From Zhengella mangrovi (GTDB taxonomy: Bacteria > Pseudomonadota > Alphaproteobacteria > Rhizobiales > Rhizobiaceae): a DNA stretch of 64,000 nucleotides. Below, one piece after another: positions 36,599-48,140 of this stretch. Below the pieces are notes generated by a model. It made no database searches, was not told the origin of the DNA, and saw only the letters and a list, made by a program, of their open reading frames with translations. Position numbers and translations under genes: made by a program. The stretch covers positions 124,001 to 188,000 of the forward strand of contig NZ_PDVP01000009.1 in assembly GCF_002727065.1 (NCBI RefSeq), in the 5' to 3' direction. Position 1 is the first letter of the stretch; every line of letters starts with the position of its first letter.

Positions 36599-37408
36599 AT
36601 GCGCGTGATCATGGCCGGATGCGGCAACATGGGTTTTGCAATGCTCAAGGCGTGGCTCGGCAGCGGCGTGCTGAAGCCGGCGGACTGCGTCGTGGTCGAA
36701 CCTGCCGAGGCGCTGCGGGAGCGCGCCGCGGGCCACGGCGTGACGGCCGTTGCCGCCGCCGGCGACATTCCCGGCGACATGACCGCCGATGTCGTCGTCC
36801 TGGCGGTCAAGCCGCAGGTGATGGGCCAGGCGGCGCCGGCCTACCGGCGCTTTGCCGACCAGGGCGCGACATTCCTCTCGATCGCCGCGGGCACCACGAT
36901 CGCGACGCTGCAATCGCTGCTCGGCGAGGGTGCCGCCATCGTGCGTTGCATGCCCAACACGCCGGCCGCCATCGGCGAGGGCATGATGGTCACCTATGCG
37001 AATGCCAAGGTCACACCCGCAGCGATGGACGGGATTAACGGTCTGCTCAAGCAGAACGGCGCCGTCGCGGCCATTCCGTCGGAAGACCTGATGGACGCGG
37101 TGACCGCGGTTTCCGGCTCCGGCCCGGCCTATGTGTTCCATTTCATCGAGGCCCTGACAGCGGCCGGCATCAGCGCCGGCCTGCCTGCCGAAACCGCCGA
37201 CCTGCTGGCACGCCAGACGGTGCTGGGCGCGGCCCGGCTGGCCTTCGAGAGCGGCGAGGCCCCGGGCCGGCTGCGCGAACAGGTGACGAGCCCGAACGGC
37301 ACGACGGCAGCGGCGCTCGCCATCCTGATGGGCGACAACCGCTTGAAAATGCTGGTGGAAGAGGCCGTCGAGGCGGCCCGTTTGCGATCCGTCGAACTGG
37401 GGTCGTGA
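36599..37408 (+). CDS. proC: Pyrroline-5-carboxylate reductase
   Basis: Last step of proline synthesis: reduces pyrroline-5-carboxylate with NAD(P)H. 269 residues, normal length. The Rossmann motif MAGCGNMGFA is at the N-terminus, VLAVKPQ in the middle, and the signature AVSGSGPAYVFHFIEAL plus VTSPNGTTAAAL in the C-terminal dimer domain. The ATG at 36599 has a strong AAGGAGG site 5 bases upstream; the longer open frame from 36539 is not supported. Single gene ahead of the glycine riboswitch. Confidence 0.96.
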   Translation: MRVIMAGCGNMGFAMLKAWLGSGVLKPADCVVVEPAEALRERAAGHGVTAVAAAGDIPGDMTADVVVLAVKPQVMGQAAPAYRRFADQGATFLSIAAGTTIATLQSLLGEGAAIVRCMPNTPAAIGEGMMVTYANAKVTPAAMDGINGLLKQNGAVAAIPSEDLMDAVTAVSGSGPAYVFHFIEALTAAGISAGLPAETADLLARQTVLGAARLAFESGEAPGRLREQVTSPNGTTAAALAILMGDNRLKMLVEEAVEAARLRSVELGS

Positions 37409-37484
37409 GAATCCCTCACGATCACGGGTGACAAGCGGGCGGAATCGCCCTAGGTTCAAAAATGCTCACGGTCGAAAGACCGGT

Positions 37485-37688
37485 CTGTCTGGCGGGAGAG
37501 AGTTTTCCTGGTAACGGGGAAACCGCCGAAGGGGAAATCGCCCGAAATCTCTCAGGCAAAAGAACCGCGGACAGGTCAAGGCGCTCTGGAAAGTCAGTTT
37601 CCCTGAAGATGAGGGGAACTGCGCCGACGGTGTAAGCGGTGCGGACAGGGTTCCCGTATCGCGATTCTCTCAGGCTTCCGACAGAGGG
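37485..37688 (+). ncRNA. Tandem glycine riboswitch upstream of gcvTHP
   Basis: Two consecutive glycine aptamers. Aptamer 1 spans 37485-37574: P1 arms CTGTC and GACAG, then GGCGGGAGAG, GCCGAAGGGG and ATCTCTCAGGCAAAAGAACC, the classic gcvT motif words. Aptamer 2 spans about 37583-37688: P1 arms CTCTG and CAGAG, then a variant GCCGACGGTGTAAGCGG and TTCTCTCAGGCTTCCGACAG. The linker is about 8 bases. A small hairpin (GCCTTC-GCTT-GAAGGC, 37698-37713) and the gcvT ribosome site AAGGAG (37734-37739) follow, so control may act on translation. Glycine binding would switch on the cleavage system. Confidence 0.95.
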
Positions 37689-37745
37689 GCGGCTTTTGCC
37701 TTCGCTTGAAGGCGGGCCACGCATTCTGTCGCCAAGGAGTCGCCC

Positions 37746-38849
37746 GTGGGTGAAATCGATGACCTGAATATCCTCCCCCTTCGTGACATGCACGAGGCGG
37801 CCGGTGCCAAGTTCGGCGCCTTCGCCGGCTGGTCCATGCCACTGAGCTACCCGATGGGCGTGCTGCAGGAACACCTGCACGTGCGCGAGAAGGCCGGGCT
37901 TTTCGACATTTCCCACATGCGGCTGGTGCTGCTGGAAGGGCCGGAAGCCGGGCGTGCCATCGCGCGCGCCTGCCCTCTCCTGCCCGACGCGATGGGCGAA
38001 GGGCAGAGCAAGTACACGTTCCTCCTCAACGAGACCGCCGGGATCATCGACGACCTGATCGTCACGCGGCTCGGCGCGCAGCGGTTCATGGTGGTGGCGA
38101 ATGCATCCCGCGCGGCGGTCGATCTTGCCCGCCTGCGTGAAGCCGCCGATCCGTTCGACTGCACGGTCACGCCGCTCGACCGGGTGCTGCTCGCCCTGCA
38201 GGGCCCGATGGCCGCAGCGGTGATGCGCGATGCCGGCGAGCCGGTCGACGGCCTGACCTTCATGTCCGGCAAGGAGCCGCGGGCCGGCTGGTTCCTGACC
38301 CGGTCGGGCTATACCGGCGAGGACGGGTTCGAGATCGCCATGCCGCCGGACGAGGCGGAAGCGCTGGCGCGGAAGCTGGCCGGCGACGAACGGGTGGCGT
38401 GGATCGGCCTGGCAGCGCGCGACAGCCTGCGGCTGGAGGCCGGGCTTTGCCTCTACGGCCAGGATCTCGACGAGGCGACCGACCCGGTCAGCGCCGGCCT
38501 GCTTTGGGCCATCCCGAAGGACCTGCGCGGCGGCGGAGACTATTTCGGTGCGCCGGCGCTCGCCCGCATCATTGCCGAGGGTGCCGCACGCAAGCGCGTC
38601 GGGCTGGTGCCCGAGGGGCGCCAGCCGGTGCGCGCCGGCGCGCCGCTCGGCACCGGCGAAGGCGAACCGCTTGGCACCGTCACCTCCGGCGGCTTCGGCC
38701 CTTCGGCCGGGCACCCCGTTTCCATGGGATACCTGCCCAAGGCGTTTTCGCGACCCGGCACGGCCGTGATCGCGGAAGTACGCGGCAGGCCCGTCCCCAT
38801 GACCGTCGTCAAGCTTCCCTTCATCCAGAAACGCAGCACGCAGGACTGA
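37746..38849 (+). CDS. gcvT: Glycine cleavage system T protein (aminomethyltransferase)
   Basis: Transfers the aminomethyl carbon of glycine from the H protein to tetrahydrofolate, releasing ammonia. 367 residues. Motifs: LHDMH-type start [48 protein letters not shown] (folate/aminomethyl site) and [14 protein letters not shown]. The start is a GTG at 37746, 6 bases after AAGGAG. First gene of gcvTHP, directly behind the glycine riboswitch. Confidence 0.96.
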   Translation: MGEIDDLNILPLRDMHEAAGAKFGAFAGWSMPLSYPMGVLQEHLHVREKAGLFDISHMRLVLLEGPEAGRAIARACPLLPDAMGEGQSKYTFLLNETAGIIDDLIVTRLGAQRFMVVANASRAAVDLARLREAADPFDCTVTPLDRVLLALQGPMAAAVMRDAGEPVDGLTFMSGKEPRAGWFLTRSGYTGEDGFEIAMPPDEAEALARKLAGDERVAWIGLAARDSLRLEAGLCLYGQDLDEATDPVSAGLLWAIPKDLRGGGDYFGAPALARIIAEGAARKRVGLVPEGRQPVRAGAPLGTGEGEPLGTVTSGGFGPSAGHPVSMGYLPKAFSRPGTAVIAEVRGRPVPMTVVKLPFIQKRSTQD

Positions 38850-38854
38850 TCGCC

Positions 38855-39223
38855 ATGAGCAAGACCTATTACACCGAAGACCACGAGTGGATCCGTGTCG
38901 AGGACGGAACCGCCACGGTAGGCATTACCAACCATGCCCAGGAACAGCTTGGCGACCTCGTGTTCGTCGAACTGCCGGAAACGGGCAAGTCCGTTTCAAA
39001 GGGCGATGCGGCGGTGGTCGTCGAATCCGTCAAGGCGGCCTCGGACGTCTACGCGCCGGCTGACGGGGAGATCACCGCGGTGAACGACGCCCTGTCCTCG
39101 CAACCGGAACTGGTCAACAGCGCGGCGGAGGGCGAGGGCTGGCTGTGGAAGATGACGCTGGCCGATGCAGGCCAGCTCGACGGCCTCATGGACGAAGCCG
39201 CCTACCTCGCGATGATCGGCTGA
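38855..39223 (+). CDS. gcvH: Glycine cleavage system H protein
   Basis: 122-residue lipoyl carrier that shuttles the aminomethyl group between P, T and L proteins. The lipoylated lysine is K60 in [14 protein letters not shown]. The N-terminus [15 protein letters not shown] and the C-terminal WLWKMTLAD are typical. The ATG at 38855 follows the gcvT stop by 5 bases. Operon with gcvT and gcvP; the L protein (lipoamide dehydrogenase) is not in the window. Confidence 0.97.
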   Translation: MSKTYYTEDHEWIRVEDGTATVGITNHAQEQLGDLVFVELPETGKSVSKGDAAVVVESVKAASDVYAPADGEITAVNDALSSQPELVNSAAEGEGWLWKMTLADAGQLDGLMDEAAYLAMIG

Positions 39224-39236
39224 AGGAGCCTCCCGA

Positions 39237-42035
39237 ATGACCGCGTCCGCCCCCTTTGTTCGCCGCCATGTCGGCCTGTCCGAAGCCGACATGCGGGCCA
39301 TGCTGTCGAAGATCGGCGTTCCCTCGATGGAAACGCTCATCTCCGAAAGCGTTCCCGCCAGCATCCGGCTCGGCCGGGCGCTCGACCTGCCCGCGGCTGT
39401 CAGCGAACATGATGCGCTGGCCGCTCTATACGGCCTGATGGAGCGCAACACCGTTGCAAGGAGCTTTATCGGCCAGGGCTATTCCGGATGCCACGTGCCG
39501 CCGGTCATCCAGCGCAACCTGTTCGAGAACCCGGCCTGGTACACTGCCTACACGCCCTACCAGGCGGAGATCAGCCAGGGACGGCTCGAAATGCTGTTCC
39601 ACTTCCAGACACTGGTGGCAGAACTGACCGGACTGCCGGTGGCCTCCGCCTCGCTGCTGGACGAAGGCACGGCGGTGGCCGAAGCCGTGGGCATCGCCTA
39701 CCGCCACCATCGCGAGAAGCGCAGCCACGTTGCCCTGGCCGGCCGGTTGCATCCGCAGACGATGGACGTGGTGGTGACGCGCGGCCAGGCCCTCGGCCTC
39801 ACCGTGTCGGAAACGGTGGACGAGACGACGGCCGCGGTGCTGGTGGCCTGGCCCGACACGGCCGGCGTCTACGGCGACCATGGCGCACTGATCGCCAGGG
39901 CGAAGGACGTGGGCGCGCTGGTGGTGGCCGTGGCGGACCCGCTGGCGCTGACGTTGCTGGAGGCCCCGGCGGACTGGGGCGCGGACATAGCCGTCGGCTC
40001 CATGCAACGCTACGGCGTGCCGATGGGCTACGGTGGCCCGCATGCGGCCTACATGGCGGTTTCCGACGCGCTGACGCGGTTGCTCCCCGGGCGGCTGGTC
40101 GGCGAATCCGTCGATGCGAAGGGCCGGCCCGGCTACCGGCTGGCGCTGCAGACGCGCGAGCAGCACATCCGGCGCGAGAAGGCGACTTCCAACATCTGCA
40201 CTGCGCAGGCGCTGCTGGCCAACATGGCCGCGGCCTACGCGATCTGGCACGGACCGGAAGGCCTGCGCGCCATAGCGGCGGCCGTGCATGAAAAGGCGGC
40301 CCGCTTCGCGCAGGCGCTGACCGCGCACGGCCTGACGCTGGCCGGCGACAACTTCTTCGACACGGTGACGGTGCATGTGCCCGGCAAGGCCGAGGCAATC
40401 GCGGCGGATGCCGAGGCCGACGGATGGCTGCTGCGCGTCATCGACGCCGACACCCTCTCCATCGCCTTCGACGAGACCAGCACGGAAAACGACGTGATGG
40501 CGCTGGCGACGCTGTTCGGTGCCGACCTCGCGGACGTAGCGGCCAGCGCCCTGCCCGCGCCGCGCGAGGCCGCGGGTTTCCTGACCCAGCCGGTGTTCCA
40601 CGACAACCGGTCGGAAACCGAGATGATGCGCTTCCTGCGCAAGCTGGCCGACAAGGACCTGGCGCTCGACCGGGCGATGATCCCGCTCGGCTCGTGTACG
40701 ATGAAGCTGAACGCGGCGGCCGAAATGGCACCGGTGAGCTGGATCCAGGTGGCGGGTCTTCACCCGTTCGCACCCGTGTCCCACGCGCCCGGCTACCGCG
40801 CCATGTTCGAGGACCTGGAAACCTGGCTTGGCGAGATCACCGGCTTCGATGCCGTCTCGCTGCAGCCCAATGCCGGCAGCCAGGGCGAATATGCCGGCCT
40901 GCTGGCGATCCGCCGCTACCACGAAAGCCGGGGCGACACGGAGCGCAAGGTCTGCCTGATCCCGTCGTCGGCGCATGGCACAAACCCGGCCAGCGCACAC
41001 ATGGCGGGCTTCGACGTGGTGGTGGTGAAGTGCACCGAGAGCGGCGACGTGGACGTGGACGACCTGAAGGCCAAGGCGGCGCAGCACGGCGACAGGCTGG
41101 CGGCGCTCATGGTCACCTACCCATCGACGCATGGCGTGTTCGAGGAAGCCATCATCGAGATCTGCGAGACCGTTCATGCGAAGGGCGGGCAGGTCTACCT
41201 CGACGGCGCCAACCTCAATGCCATGGTCGGCCTGGCGCGGCCCGGCGACATCGGCGCCGACGTCTGCCACATGAACCTGCACAAGACGTTCTGCATTCCC
41301 CATGGCGGCGGCGGCCCCGGCGTCGGGCCGATCGGGGTGAAGGCGCACCTGGCGCCCTACCTGCCCGGCCACGTGACGGAGGGCAGCGACCATGCCGTCG
41401 CTTCCGCCGCCTATGGCAGCGCTTCCATCCTGCCGATCACCTGGATGTACATCCGCATGATGGGCGCGGACGGACTGAAGCGGGCCACCGAAGCCGCGAT
41501 CCTGTCGGCGAACTACATCGCGCGGCGGCTCGAGGAGGCCTACCCGGTGCTTTACAAGGGCCGAAAGGGCCGCGTGGCGCATGAGTGCATTCTCGACACC
41601 CGGGTGCTGAAGGAGAGCGCCGGCATTTCCGTCGACGACATCGCCAAGCGGCTGATCGACTACGGCTTCCATGCACCGACCATGTCATGGCCGGTGGCGG
41701 GAACGCTGATGGTGGAGCCGACCGAGTCGGAGCCGAAGAAGGAAATCGACCGGTTCTGCGACGCCATGCTGGCCATCGCCGCCGAGGCCGGCAAGGTGGC
41801 CGACGGCACCTGGCCAAAGGACGACAATCCGCTGGCCAATGCGCCCCACCCGGCCGAAGACGTGCTGGCCGACGACTGGAGCCATCCCTACAGCCGGGCC
41901 ATCGCGGCCATGCCGGACGGTGGCTCGCCGGCTTCGAAGTACTGGCCGCCCGTGGCCCGCGTCGACAACGTTCACGGGGACCGCAACCTGGTGTGCACCT
42001 GCCCGCCGGTGGAGGCGCTGGCCGTCAACGGCTGA
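39237..42035 (+). CDS. gcvP: Glycine dehydrogenase (decarboxylating), P protein
   Basis: PLP enzyme that decarboxylates glycine and loads the aminomethyl group on GcvH. 932 residues, a single-chain P protein with both halves (N-terminal [19 protein letters not shown]-terminal [15 protein letters not shown]). The PLP lysine is K683 in [16 protein letters not shown]. Last gene of the gcvTHP operon. It converges on the phosphoglycolate phosphatase gene with only 31 bases between. Confidence 0.98.
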   Translation: MTASAPFVRRHVGLSEADMRAMLSKIGVPSMETLISESVPASIRLGRALDLPAAVSEHDALAALYGLMERNTVARSFIGQGYSGCHVPPVIQRNLFENPAWYTAYTPYQAEISQGRLEMLFHFQTLVAELTGLPVASASLLDEGTAVAEAVGIAYRHHREKRSHVALAGRLHPQTMDVVVTRGQALGLTVSETVDETTAAVLVAWPDTAGVYGDHGALIARAKDVGALVVAVADPLALTLLEAPADWGADIAVGSMQRYGVPMGYGGPHAAYMAVSDALTRLLPGRLVGESVDAKGRPGYRLALQTREQHIRREKATSNICTAQALLANMAAAYAIWHGPEGLRAIAAAVHEKAARFAQALTAHGLTLAGDNFFDTVTVHVPGKAEAIAADAEADGWLLRVIDADTLSIAFDETSTENDVMALATLFGADLADVAASALPAPREAAGFLTQPVFHDNRSETEMMRFLRKLADKDLALDRAMIPLGSCTMKLNAAAEMAPVSWIQVAGLHPFAPVSHAPGYRAMFEDLETWLGEITGFDAVSLQPNAGSQGEYAGLLAIRRYHESRGDTERKVCLIPSSAHGTNPASAHMAGFDVVVVKCTESGDVDVDDLKAKAAQHGDRLAALMVTYPSTHGVFEEAIIEICETVHAKGGQVYLDGANLNAMVGLARPGDIGADVCHMNLHKTFCIPHGGGGPGVGPIGVKAHLAPYLPGHVTEGSDHAVASAAYGSASILPITWMYIRMMGADGLKRATEAAILSANYIARRLEEAYPVLYKGRKGRVAHECILDTRVLKESAGISVDDIAKRLIDYGFHAPTMSWPVAGTLMVEPTESEPKKEIDRFCDAMLAIAAEAGKVADGTWPKDDNPLANAPHPAEDVLADDWSHPYSRAIAAMPDGGSPASKYWPPVARVDNVHGDRNLVCTCPPVEALAVNG

Positions 42036-42066
42036 TCGACCGCCCCCTGTCCGAAGGCGAACCGGC

Positions 42067-42777
42067 TCAGGCCGGCTCCTTCAGCTTCTCGATGGCCTGG
42101 CCGAGCTGCGCCAGGCCGTCGATGAGGACGTCGCAGGGAATGTCCTCGACCGGCACGCTGGTGTAGCCGCCGCGAACCAGGACGCAGGCCATGCCCGCGG
42201 CCTTTGCCGCGCCGGCATCGGCCGGGCTGTCGCCGACCATGAGACAGCGAGAGGCATGGAAACCCGCCCCATCGGCGGCGTGGTGGAGCATGCCGGGCGC
42301 GGGTTTCTTCTCCGGCCCGGTATCGCCGCCGACAACGACGGCCATCAGGTCCGACCATCCGAAATGATCAAGGATGGACCGGGTGAAGCCCTCCGGCTTG
42401 TTGGTGACCACGCCCAGTTTCACCCCGGCGCGGTGATAGGCCTTCACGACCGTTTCGGCGCCCGGCATGAGCGTGGTGCGGTCGGTCAGTTGCCGGGCGT
42501 AGGTCTGCATCATGGCCTCGGTGCGCACATCCAGCGCCGCGTCGTCCAGCGTTCTCCCGCGGGCGGAGAAGGCGCGCTCGACCAGCTTGCGCACGCCGTT
42601 GCCGACCATGGACCGCACGTCATCGAGCGACAGGGGCGGATGCCCGTCCAGCGCCAGCACTTCATTCACCGAGGCGGCGAGATCCGGCGCGGAATCGATC
42701 AACGTGCCGTCCAGGTCGAAGAAGATGGCCTGCGGCCAACCGCAACGGTCCCCGGCTTGCGTGAACACCCGGCTCAT
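42067..42777 (-). CDS. cbbZ: Phosphoglycolate phosphatase (HAD family)
   Basis: 236-residue HAD hydrolase that removes phosphate from 2-phosphoglycolate, the product of RuBisCO oxygenation. Nucleophile motif DLDGTLIDS (D21, D23), VTNKPEGF, the motif-III lysine in GPEKKPAP and MVGDSPADAGAA. I chose the ATG at 42777, which overlaps the preceding gene's stop as ATGA; an upstream in-frame ATG is within that gene. Last gene of the Calvin operon, so I name it cbbZ (gph). It converges on gcvP. Confidence 0.9.
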   Translation of the reverse strand: MSRVFTQAGDRCGWPQAIFFDLDGTLIDSAPDLAASVNEVLALDGHPPLSLDDVRSMVGNGVRKLVERAFSARGRTLDDAALDVRTEAMMQTYARQLTDRTTLMPGAETVVKAYHRAGVKLGVVTNKPEGFTRSILDHFGWSDLMAVVVGGDTGPEKKPAPGMLHHAADGAGFHASRCLMVGDSPADAGAAKAAGMACVLVRGGYTSVPVEDIPCDVLIDGLAQLGQAIEKLKEPA

Positions 42778-43331
42778 GCGGCATCCTTCCACTTGATGGA
42801 ACAGCCCATGGAGGCGACCTGGTCACGCGGGCCCTGCCCGGTTTCGGCCACCTGCTTCATGGCCTCGTGGAGATCGCGGCGGATGCCGGCGGGCGCGGTC
42901 TCCTTGCGAGAGGCGTCGAGGCGGCCGCGATATTGCAGTTCCATGCTGCTGTTGAAGCCGAAGAAGTCCGGCGTGCAGGCCGCGTCCCACTGGCGCGCGA
43001 CGGCCTGCGTCCCGTCGTGGAGATAGGCGAACGGCAGGTCGTGCTCGGCGGCAAGACGCTTCATGTTGTCGAAGCTGTCGGCGGGATAGGCCACGGCATC
43101 GTTGGAGCAGATGGCGACGAAGCCGATGCCGAGTTCCCGCAGGTCGCGGGCATCGCGGGCGATGCGATCGATCACGGCCAGCACGTAGGGGCAGTGATTG
43201 CAGATGAAGGCGACGACGAGGCCGTTCGGCCCCGCCTCGCCGAGGACGGTCCGGGAAGTACCGTCGACGCCGGGCAGGGTTGCATCAACCGGTTTCCAGC
43301 CGAAATCGCAGACGGGTGGGATGGCAGCCAT
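42774..43331 (-). CDS. Thioredoxin-fold protein with CxxC motif (AhpC/TSA-redoxin type)
   Basis: 185-residue cytoplasmic protein of the thioredoxin/peroxiredoxin superfamily. The redox motif CNHCPY (C44, C47) follows the strand LVVAFI, and the tail contains GCSIKWKD. Relatives are annotated as thioredoxin family or redoxin proteins. It lies inside the cbb operon between the epimerase (cbbE) and phosphatase (cbbZ) genes and overlaps the latter by 4 bases. A role in redox protection or light-independent redox control of Calvin enzymes is possible but not shown. Confidence 0.82.
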   Translation of the reverse strand: MAAIPPVCDFGWKPVDATLPGVDGTSRTVLGEAGPNGLVVAFICNHCPYVLAVIDRIARDARDLRELGIGFVAICSNDAVAYPADSFDNMKRLAAEHDLPFAYLHDGTQAVARQWDAACTPDFFGFNSSMELQYRGRLDASRKETAPAGIRRDLHEAMKQVAETGQGPRDQVASMGCSIKWKDAA

Positions 43332-43361
43332 GGGAATGCTCCGGGGATTGTCGTTTTTCGC

Positions 43362-44057
43362 TCAAGCCGCCGCGCGGGACGTGGAGGCGGCGGCGCGGAT
43401 TGCCCGGATGTTGTCGCCATAAACGGCCGGGTTGTCTACCGATCCGCCGCGGAAAACCGCGGAACCGGCGACGAGAACGTCGGCTCCCGCCCCGGCCACC
43501 AGCGGGGCGGTCACGGGATCGACACCGCCATCGACCTGGATGTGAACCGGGCGGTCGCCGATCATGGCGCGCAGCGCGCGGATCTTGCCGGTCATGTCGA
43601 TGAACTTCTGGCCACCGAAGCCCGGGTTGACCGTCATCACCAGCACGAGATCGGCGAGGTCGAGGAGATGGGCGACCGCGTCGGCCGGCGTGGCGGGATT
43701 GAGCGCGACACCGGCCTTCATGCCCGCGGCACGGATCGCCTGCAGCGTGCGGTGGATATGGGGGCCGGCTTCCAGGTGGGCGGTCAGGACATCGGCACCG
43801 GCGTCGGCATAGGCGTCGATCCAGGGATCGACGGGCGCGATCATGAGATGCACGTCCATCACGGTCTTCACATGCGGGCGGAAGGCCTTCACGGCGGGCG
43901 GGCCGAAGGTCAGGTTGGGCACGAAATGGCCGTCCATGACGTCGACATGGACCCAGTCGGCGCCCTCTGCCTCGATGGCGCGGATCTCGCGGCCGAAGTC
44001 GGCGAAATCCGCCGACAGGATGGACGGCGCGATCTTGATGGAGCGGTCGATTGCCAT
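43362..44057 (-). CDS. cbbE: Ribulose-phosphate 3-epimerase
   Basis: Interconverts xylulose 5-phosphate and ribulose 5-phosphate, 231 residues, TIM barrel. Motifs: [15 protein letters not shown], the metal site [38 protein letters not shown] and IQVDGGV with the catalytic Asp. It lies directly after cbbX in the Calvin operon, so the dedicated name cbbE (rpe) fits. Confidence 0.96.
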   Translation of the reverse strand: MAIDRSIKIAPSILSADFADFGREIRAIEAEGADWVHVDVMDGHFVPNLTFGPPAVKAFRPHVKTVMDVHLMIAPVDPWIDAYADAGADVLTAHLEAGPHIHRTLQAIRAAGMKAGVALNPATPADAVAHLLDLADLVLVMTVNPGFGGQKFIDMTGKIRALRAMIGDRPVHIQVDGGVDPVTAPLVAGAGADVLVAGSAVFRGGSVDNPAVYGDNIRAIRAAASTSRAAA

Positions 44058-44068
44058 GACGTGATCTC

Positions 44069-45016
44069 CTATTCGGCAGCGGCGCGGGCCGCGCGGTCGA
44101 CATCGAGCCCGCCGGAAAAGACGCGGCTCGCGCGGATGTCGGCCTCGGTGATGGTGCTCAGTGCCGCGGCGTCGAGCGGGCCGTCCGCGCTCTCGAACAG
44201 GCGGTTGGCCTGGCGCAGGCGGGCACGGTCGAGCGCATTGCGGATGGAGCGGGCGTTGGCGAAATGCGGCTGGGCACGGCGCAGGCCGATGTAATCGGCC
44301 ATGGCGCGGCGCGCATCGGTGTCGAAACGGTAGTTCTGCGCCTCCAGCATGGTCTCGGAGATGCGCAGTAGTTCGGAGTCCGAATAATCCGGGAACTCGA
44401 TGTGATGGGCGATGCGGGAGCGGAACCCGGGGTTGGCGGAGAAGAAACGGTCCATCTTGTCGGCATAGCCGGCCATGATGACGACGAGGTCGTCGCGGTT
44501 GTTCTCCATGACCTGGAGCAGGATCTCGATGGCCTCCTGGCCATAGTCGCGCTCGTTGTCCGGCTTGTAGAGGTAGTAGGCCTCGTCGATGAAGAGCACG
44601 CCGCCCATGGCCTTTTTCAGCACTTCCCTGGTCTTGGGCGCGGTATGGCCGATATACTGGCCGACGAGGTCGTCGCGCGTGACCGATACCAGGTGGCCCT
44701 TGCGGACATAGCCGAGGCGATGCAGCAGGCCGGCCATCTTGAGCGCGACCGTCGTCTTGCCCGTGCCGGGGTTGCCGGTGAAGCTCATGTGCAGGGTCGG
44801 CGTTTCCGTGGCGAGCCCCATCTGGCGGCGCGCGCGATCGACCAGCAGCAGCGCGGCGGTCTCGCGAATGCGTTGCTTGACCGGCTTCAGGCCGATCAGT
44901 TCGCGGTCCAGTTCATCAAGGATTTCGGCCACGCCGGACGACCGGAACTCCGCCTTCAGGTCGACGGATGCGGGCGGCGCTTTCCCCGGATCGCCAGTGT
45001 GCTGATCGTCTGTCAT
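44069..45016 (-). CDS. cbbX: RuBisCO activase CbbX (red type)
   Basis: AAA+ motor that remodels red-type RuBisCO and releases inhibitory sugar phosphates, 315 residues. Walker A GNPGTGKT at residues 81-88, pore-loop region [12 protein letters not shown], Walker [13 protein letters not shown] and sensor [13 protein letters not shown]. It follows cbbS after a hairpin-containing gap. Its presence agrees with the red-type (form IC) RuBisCO encoded upstream. Confidence 0.97.
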   Translation of the reverse strand: MTDDQHTGDPGKAPPASVDLKAEFRSSGVAEILDELDRELIGLKPVKQRIRETAALLLVDRARRQMGLATETPTLHMSFTGNPGTGKTTVALKMAGLLHRLGYVRKGHLVSVTRDDLVGQYIGHTAPKTREVLKKAMGGVLFIDEAYYLYKPDNERDYGQEAIEILLQVMENNRDDLVVIMAGYADKMDRFFSANPGFRSRIAHHIEFPDYSDSELLRISETMLEAQNYRFDTDARRAMADYIGLRRAQPHFANARSIRNALDRARLRQANRLFESADGPLDAAALSTITEADIRASRVFSGGLDVDRAARAAAE

Positions 45017-45072
45017 GATGGGCTGCCTCCGGTGGATAGGTCTGTGGATACGCTATTGAAAACCTGTGGGCG

Positions 45073-45101
45073 GGGCGGCCTTGCCTCGCGTCCGGCCGCC
45101 C
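45073..45101 (-). other. Stem-loop between cbbS and cbbX
   Basis: A perfect 8-bp GC-only inverted repeat (GGGCGGCC at 45073-45080, complement at 45094-45101) with a 13-base loop, 6 bases past the cbbS stop codon. There is no immediate T-run, so it is more likely an mRNA-stabilising or attenuating hairpin than a full terminator. It could protect the 3' end of a cbbLS message and lower cbbX expression. Confidence 0.65.
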
Positions 45102-45107
45102 GGTGCC

Positions 45108-45497
45108 TCAGCCGGCGACCCGCCAGGAATAGGACTGGCTGCGGCTGCGCACATCGGTGCGGACCATGTCGATCCGCGGCTCCTCGGCCGGACGGTTGAC
45201 GATGAAGGACATCATCACGGTCTCGAAGCCGCGCATGTCATCGAAGGCATTGATGCGGATGTACTTGCCGCCGTGCAGCTTGCGGCATTCGTCGAGTTCC
45301 ATCATCACGCCCTTGGCGTCCTTCAGGTCGAACATGGGGTTGCCCCACATTTCCCAATAGGTGTTGCGCGGGTGCGGGTCATCGGTGAACTCGATGCCGA
45401 TGGCCCATTCGCGCGACAGGCAATATTCGATCTGGGCCGATATCTGCTCGTCGGTGAGGTCGGGCAGGAAGGAGAAGCATCCCTGGGTGATACGCAT
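45108..45497 (-). CDS. cbbS: RuBisCO small subunit
   Basis: 129-residue small subunit of ribulose bisphosphate carboxylase. It begins MRITQGCFSFLPDLTDEQI, typical of red-type small subunits, with WEMWGNPMFDLKDA in the middle. The C-terminal extension (about residues 100-129) is the part that in red-type enzymes folds into the central beta barrel. It lies 60 bases downstream of cbbL, with a hairpin between them. Confidence 0.97.
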   Translation of the reverse strand: MRITQGCFSFLPDLTDEQISAQIEYCLSREWAIGIEFTDDPHPRNTYWEMWGNPMFDLKDAKGVMMELDECRKLHGGKYIRINAFDDMRGFETVMMSFIVNRPAEEPRIDMVRTDVRSRSQSYSWRVAG

Positions 45498-45530
45498 GTC
45501 GGTCTTCCTTTCAAATCTTGCTTCCGGTTC

Positions 45531-45548
45531 CCACGGGCGAACCCGTGG
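45531..45548 (-). other. UUCG-capped hairpin between cbbL and cbbS
   Basis: A perfect 7-bp stem (CCACGGG at 45531-45537, complement at 45542-45548). On the minus-strand transcript the loop reads UUCG, a very stable tetraloop. It has no T-tail, so it should act as an mRNA processing or stability element within cbbLS rather than as a terminator. Confidence 0.7.
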
Positions 45549-45557
45549 ACCCGACGA

Positions 45558-47048
<1,491 letters not shown>

Positions 47049-48128
47049 TCAGGCGGCCCGGGCCGTGGCAAATTGCGGATCGAGGGCGCCGCTGGCGTAG
47101 CGCTTCGCCATGTCGTCCATGTCGATCACCCTGATCCGGCTGGCATGGCCGGCGGTGCCGAAGCGCTCGAAGCGGTCAAGACAGAGCCGTTCCATTTCCT
47201 CCATCGCCGGGATGAGGAACTTGCGCGGATCGAACTCGGCGGGTTTCGACATGGCGACCTTGCGGAACTGGCCGGTGAGCGCCATGCGGTTGTCGGTATC
47301 GATGTTGACCTTGCGCACGCCCGAGCGGATGCCGCGCTCGATCTCCTCTACCGGCACGCCCCAGGTCTGGGGCATGTCGCCGCCATGCTCGTTGATGAGG
47401 TCCTGGAGGTATTGAGGCACGGAGGAGGAGCCGTGCATGACGAGGTGGACATTTGGAATGCGGGCGTGAATGGCCTCGATCTGGCTGATGGCGAGGATGT
47501 CGCCGGTCGGCTGGCGGGAGAACTTGTAGGCGCCATGCGAGGTGCCGCAGGCGATGGCCAGCGCGTCCACACGGGTGCGCGCGACGAAGTCCGCGGCCTG
47601 GTCGGGGTCGGTCAGCATGTCCTCGCGGGTCAGCTTGCCTTCCGCGCCGGACCCGTCCTCCTTGGCTGCCTCGCCGGTTTCCAGGTTGCCGAGCACGCCG
47701 AGTTCACCCTCGACGGAGGCGCCGACCCAATGGGCCATGCGGGCGACGCGCTCGGTGATCGCGACGTTGTACTCGTAGGAGGCCGGGGTCTTCATGTCCT
47801 CCTCCAGCGAGCCGTCCATCATGACCGAGGTGAAGCCGTGGCGGATGGCGGTGAGGCAGGTGGCTTCGTTGTTGCCGTGGTCCTGGTGCATGCAGACCGG
47901 GATCTGCGGGTACATTTCGGTCAGGGCCTCGATCATGTGGCGCAGCATGATGTCGCCGGCATAGGAACGGGCGCCGCGCGAGGCCTGGAGGATGACCGGC
48001 GCGTCGCAGCGTTCCGCCGCCTTCATGATGGCGAGGCCCTGTTCCATGTTGTTGATGTTGAAGGCGGGCACGCCGTAGCCGTATTCGGCGGCGTGGTCGA
48101 GAAGCTGTCGGAGCGTGATGCGGGCCAT
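47049..48128 (-). CDS. cbbA: Class II fructose-bisphosphate aldolase
   Basis: Zinc-dependent aldolase that condenses triose phosphates to fructose and sedoheptulose bisphosphates, 359 residues. Zinc and catalytic elements are in [10 protein letters not shown], the [13 protein letters not shown] segment, [10 protein letters not shown] and [13 protein letters not shown]. Calvin-operon type. It follows the phosphoglycerate-kinase-like gene by 12 bases. Confidence 0.97.
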   Translation of the reverse strand: MARITLRQLLDHAAEYGYGVPAFNINNMEQGLAIMKAAERCDAPVILQASRGARSYAGDIMLRHMIEALTEMYPQIPVCMHQDHGNNEATCLTAIRHGFTSVMMDGSLEEDMKTPASYEYNVAITERVARMAHWVGASVEGELGVLGNLETGEAAKEDGSGAEGKLTREDMLTDPDQAADFVARTRVDALAIACGTSHGAYKFSRQPTGDILAISQIEAIHARIPNVHLVMHGSSSVPQYLQDLINEHGGDMPQTWGVPVEEIERGIRSGVRKVNIDTDNRMALTGQFRKVAMSKPAEFDPRKFLIPAMEEMERLCLDRFERFGTAGHASRIRVIDMDDMAKRYASGALDPQFATARAA

Positions 48129-48140
48129 GGGTTCGTCCTT

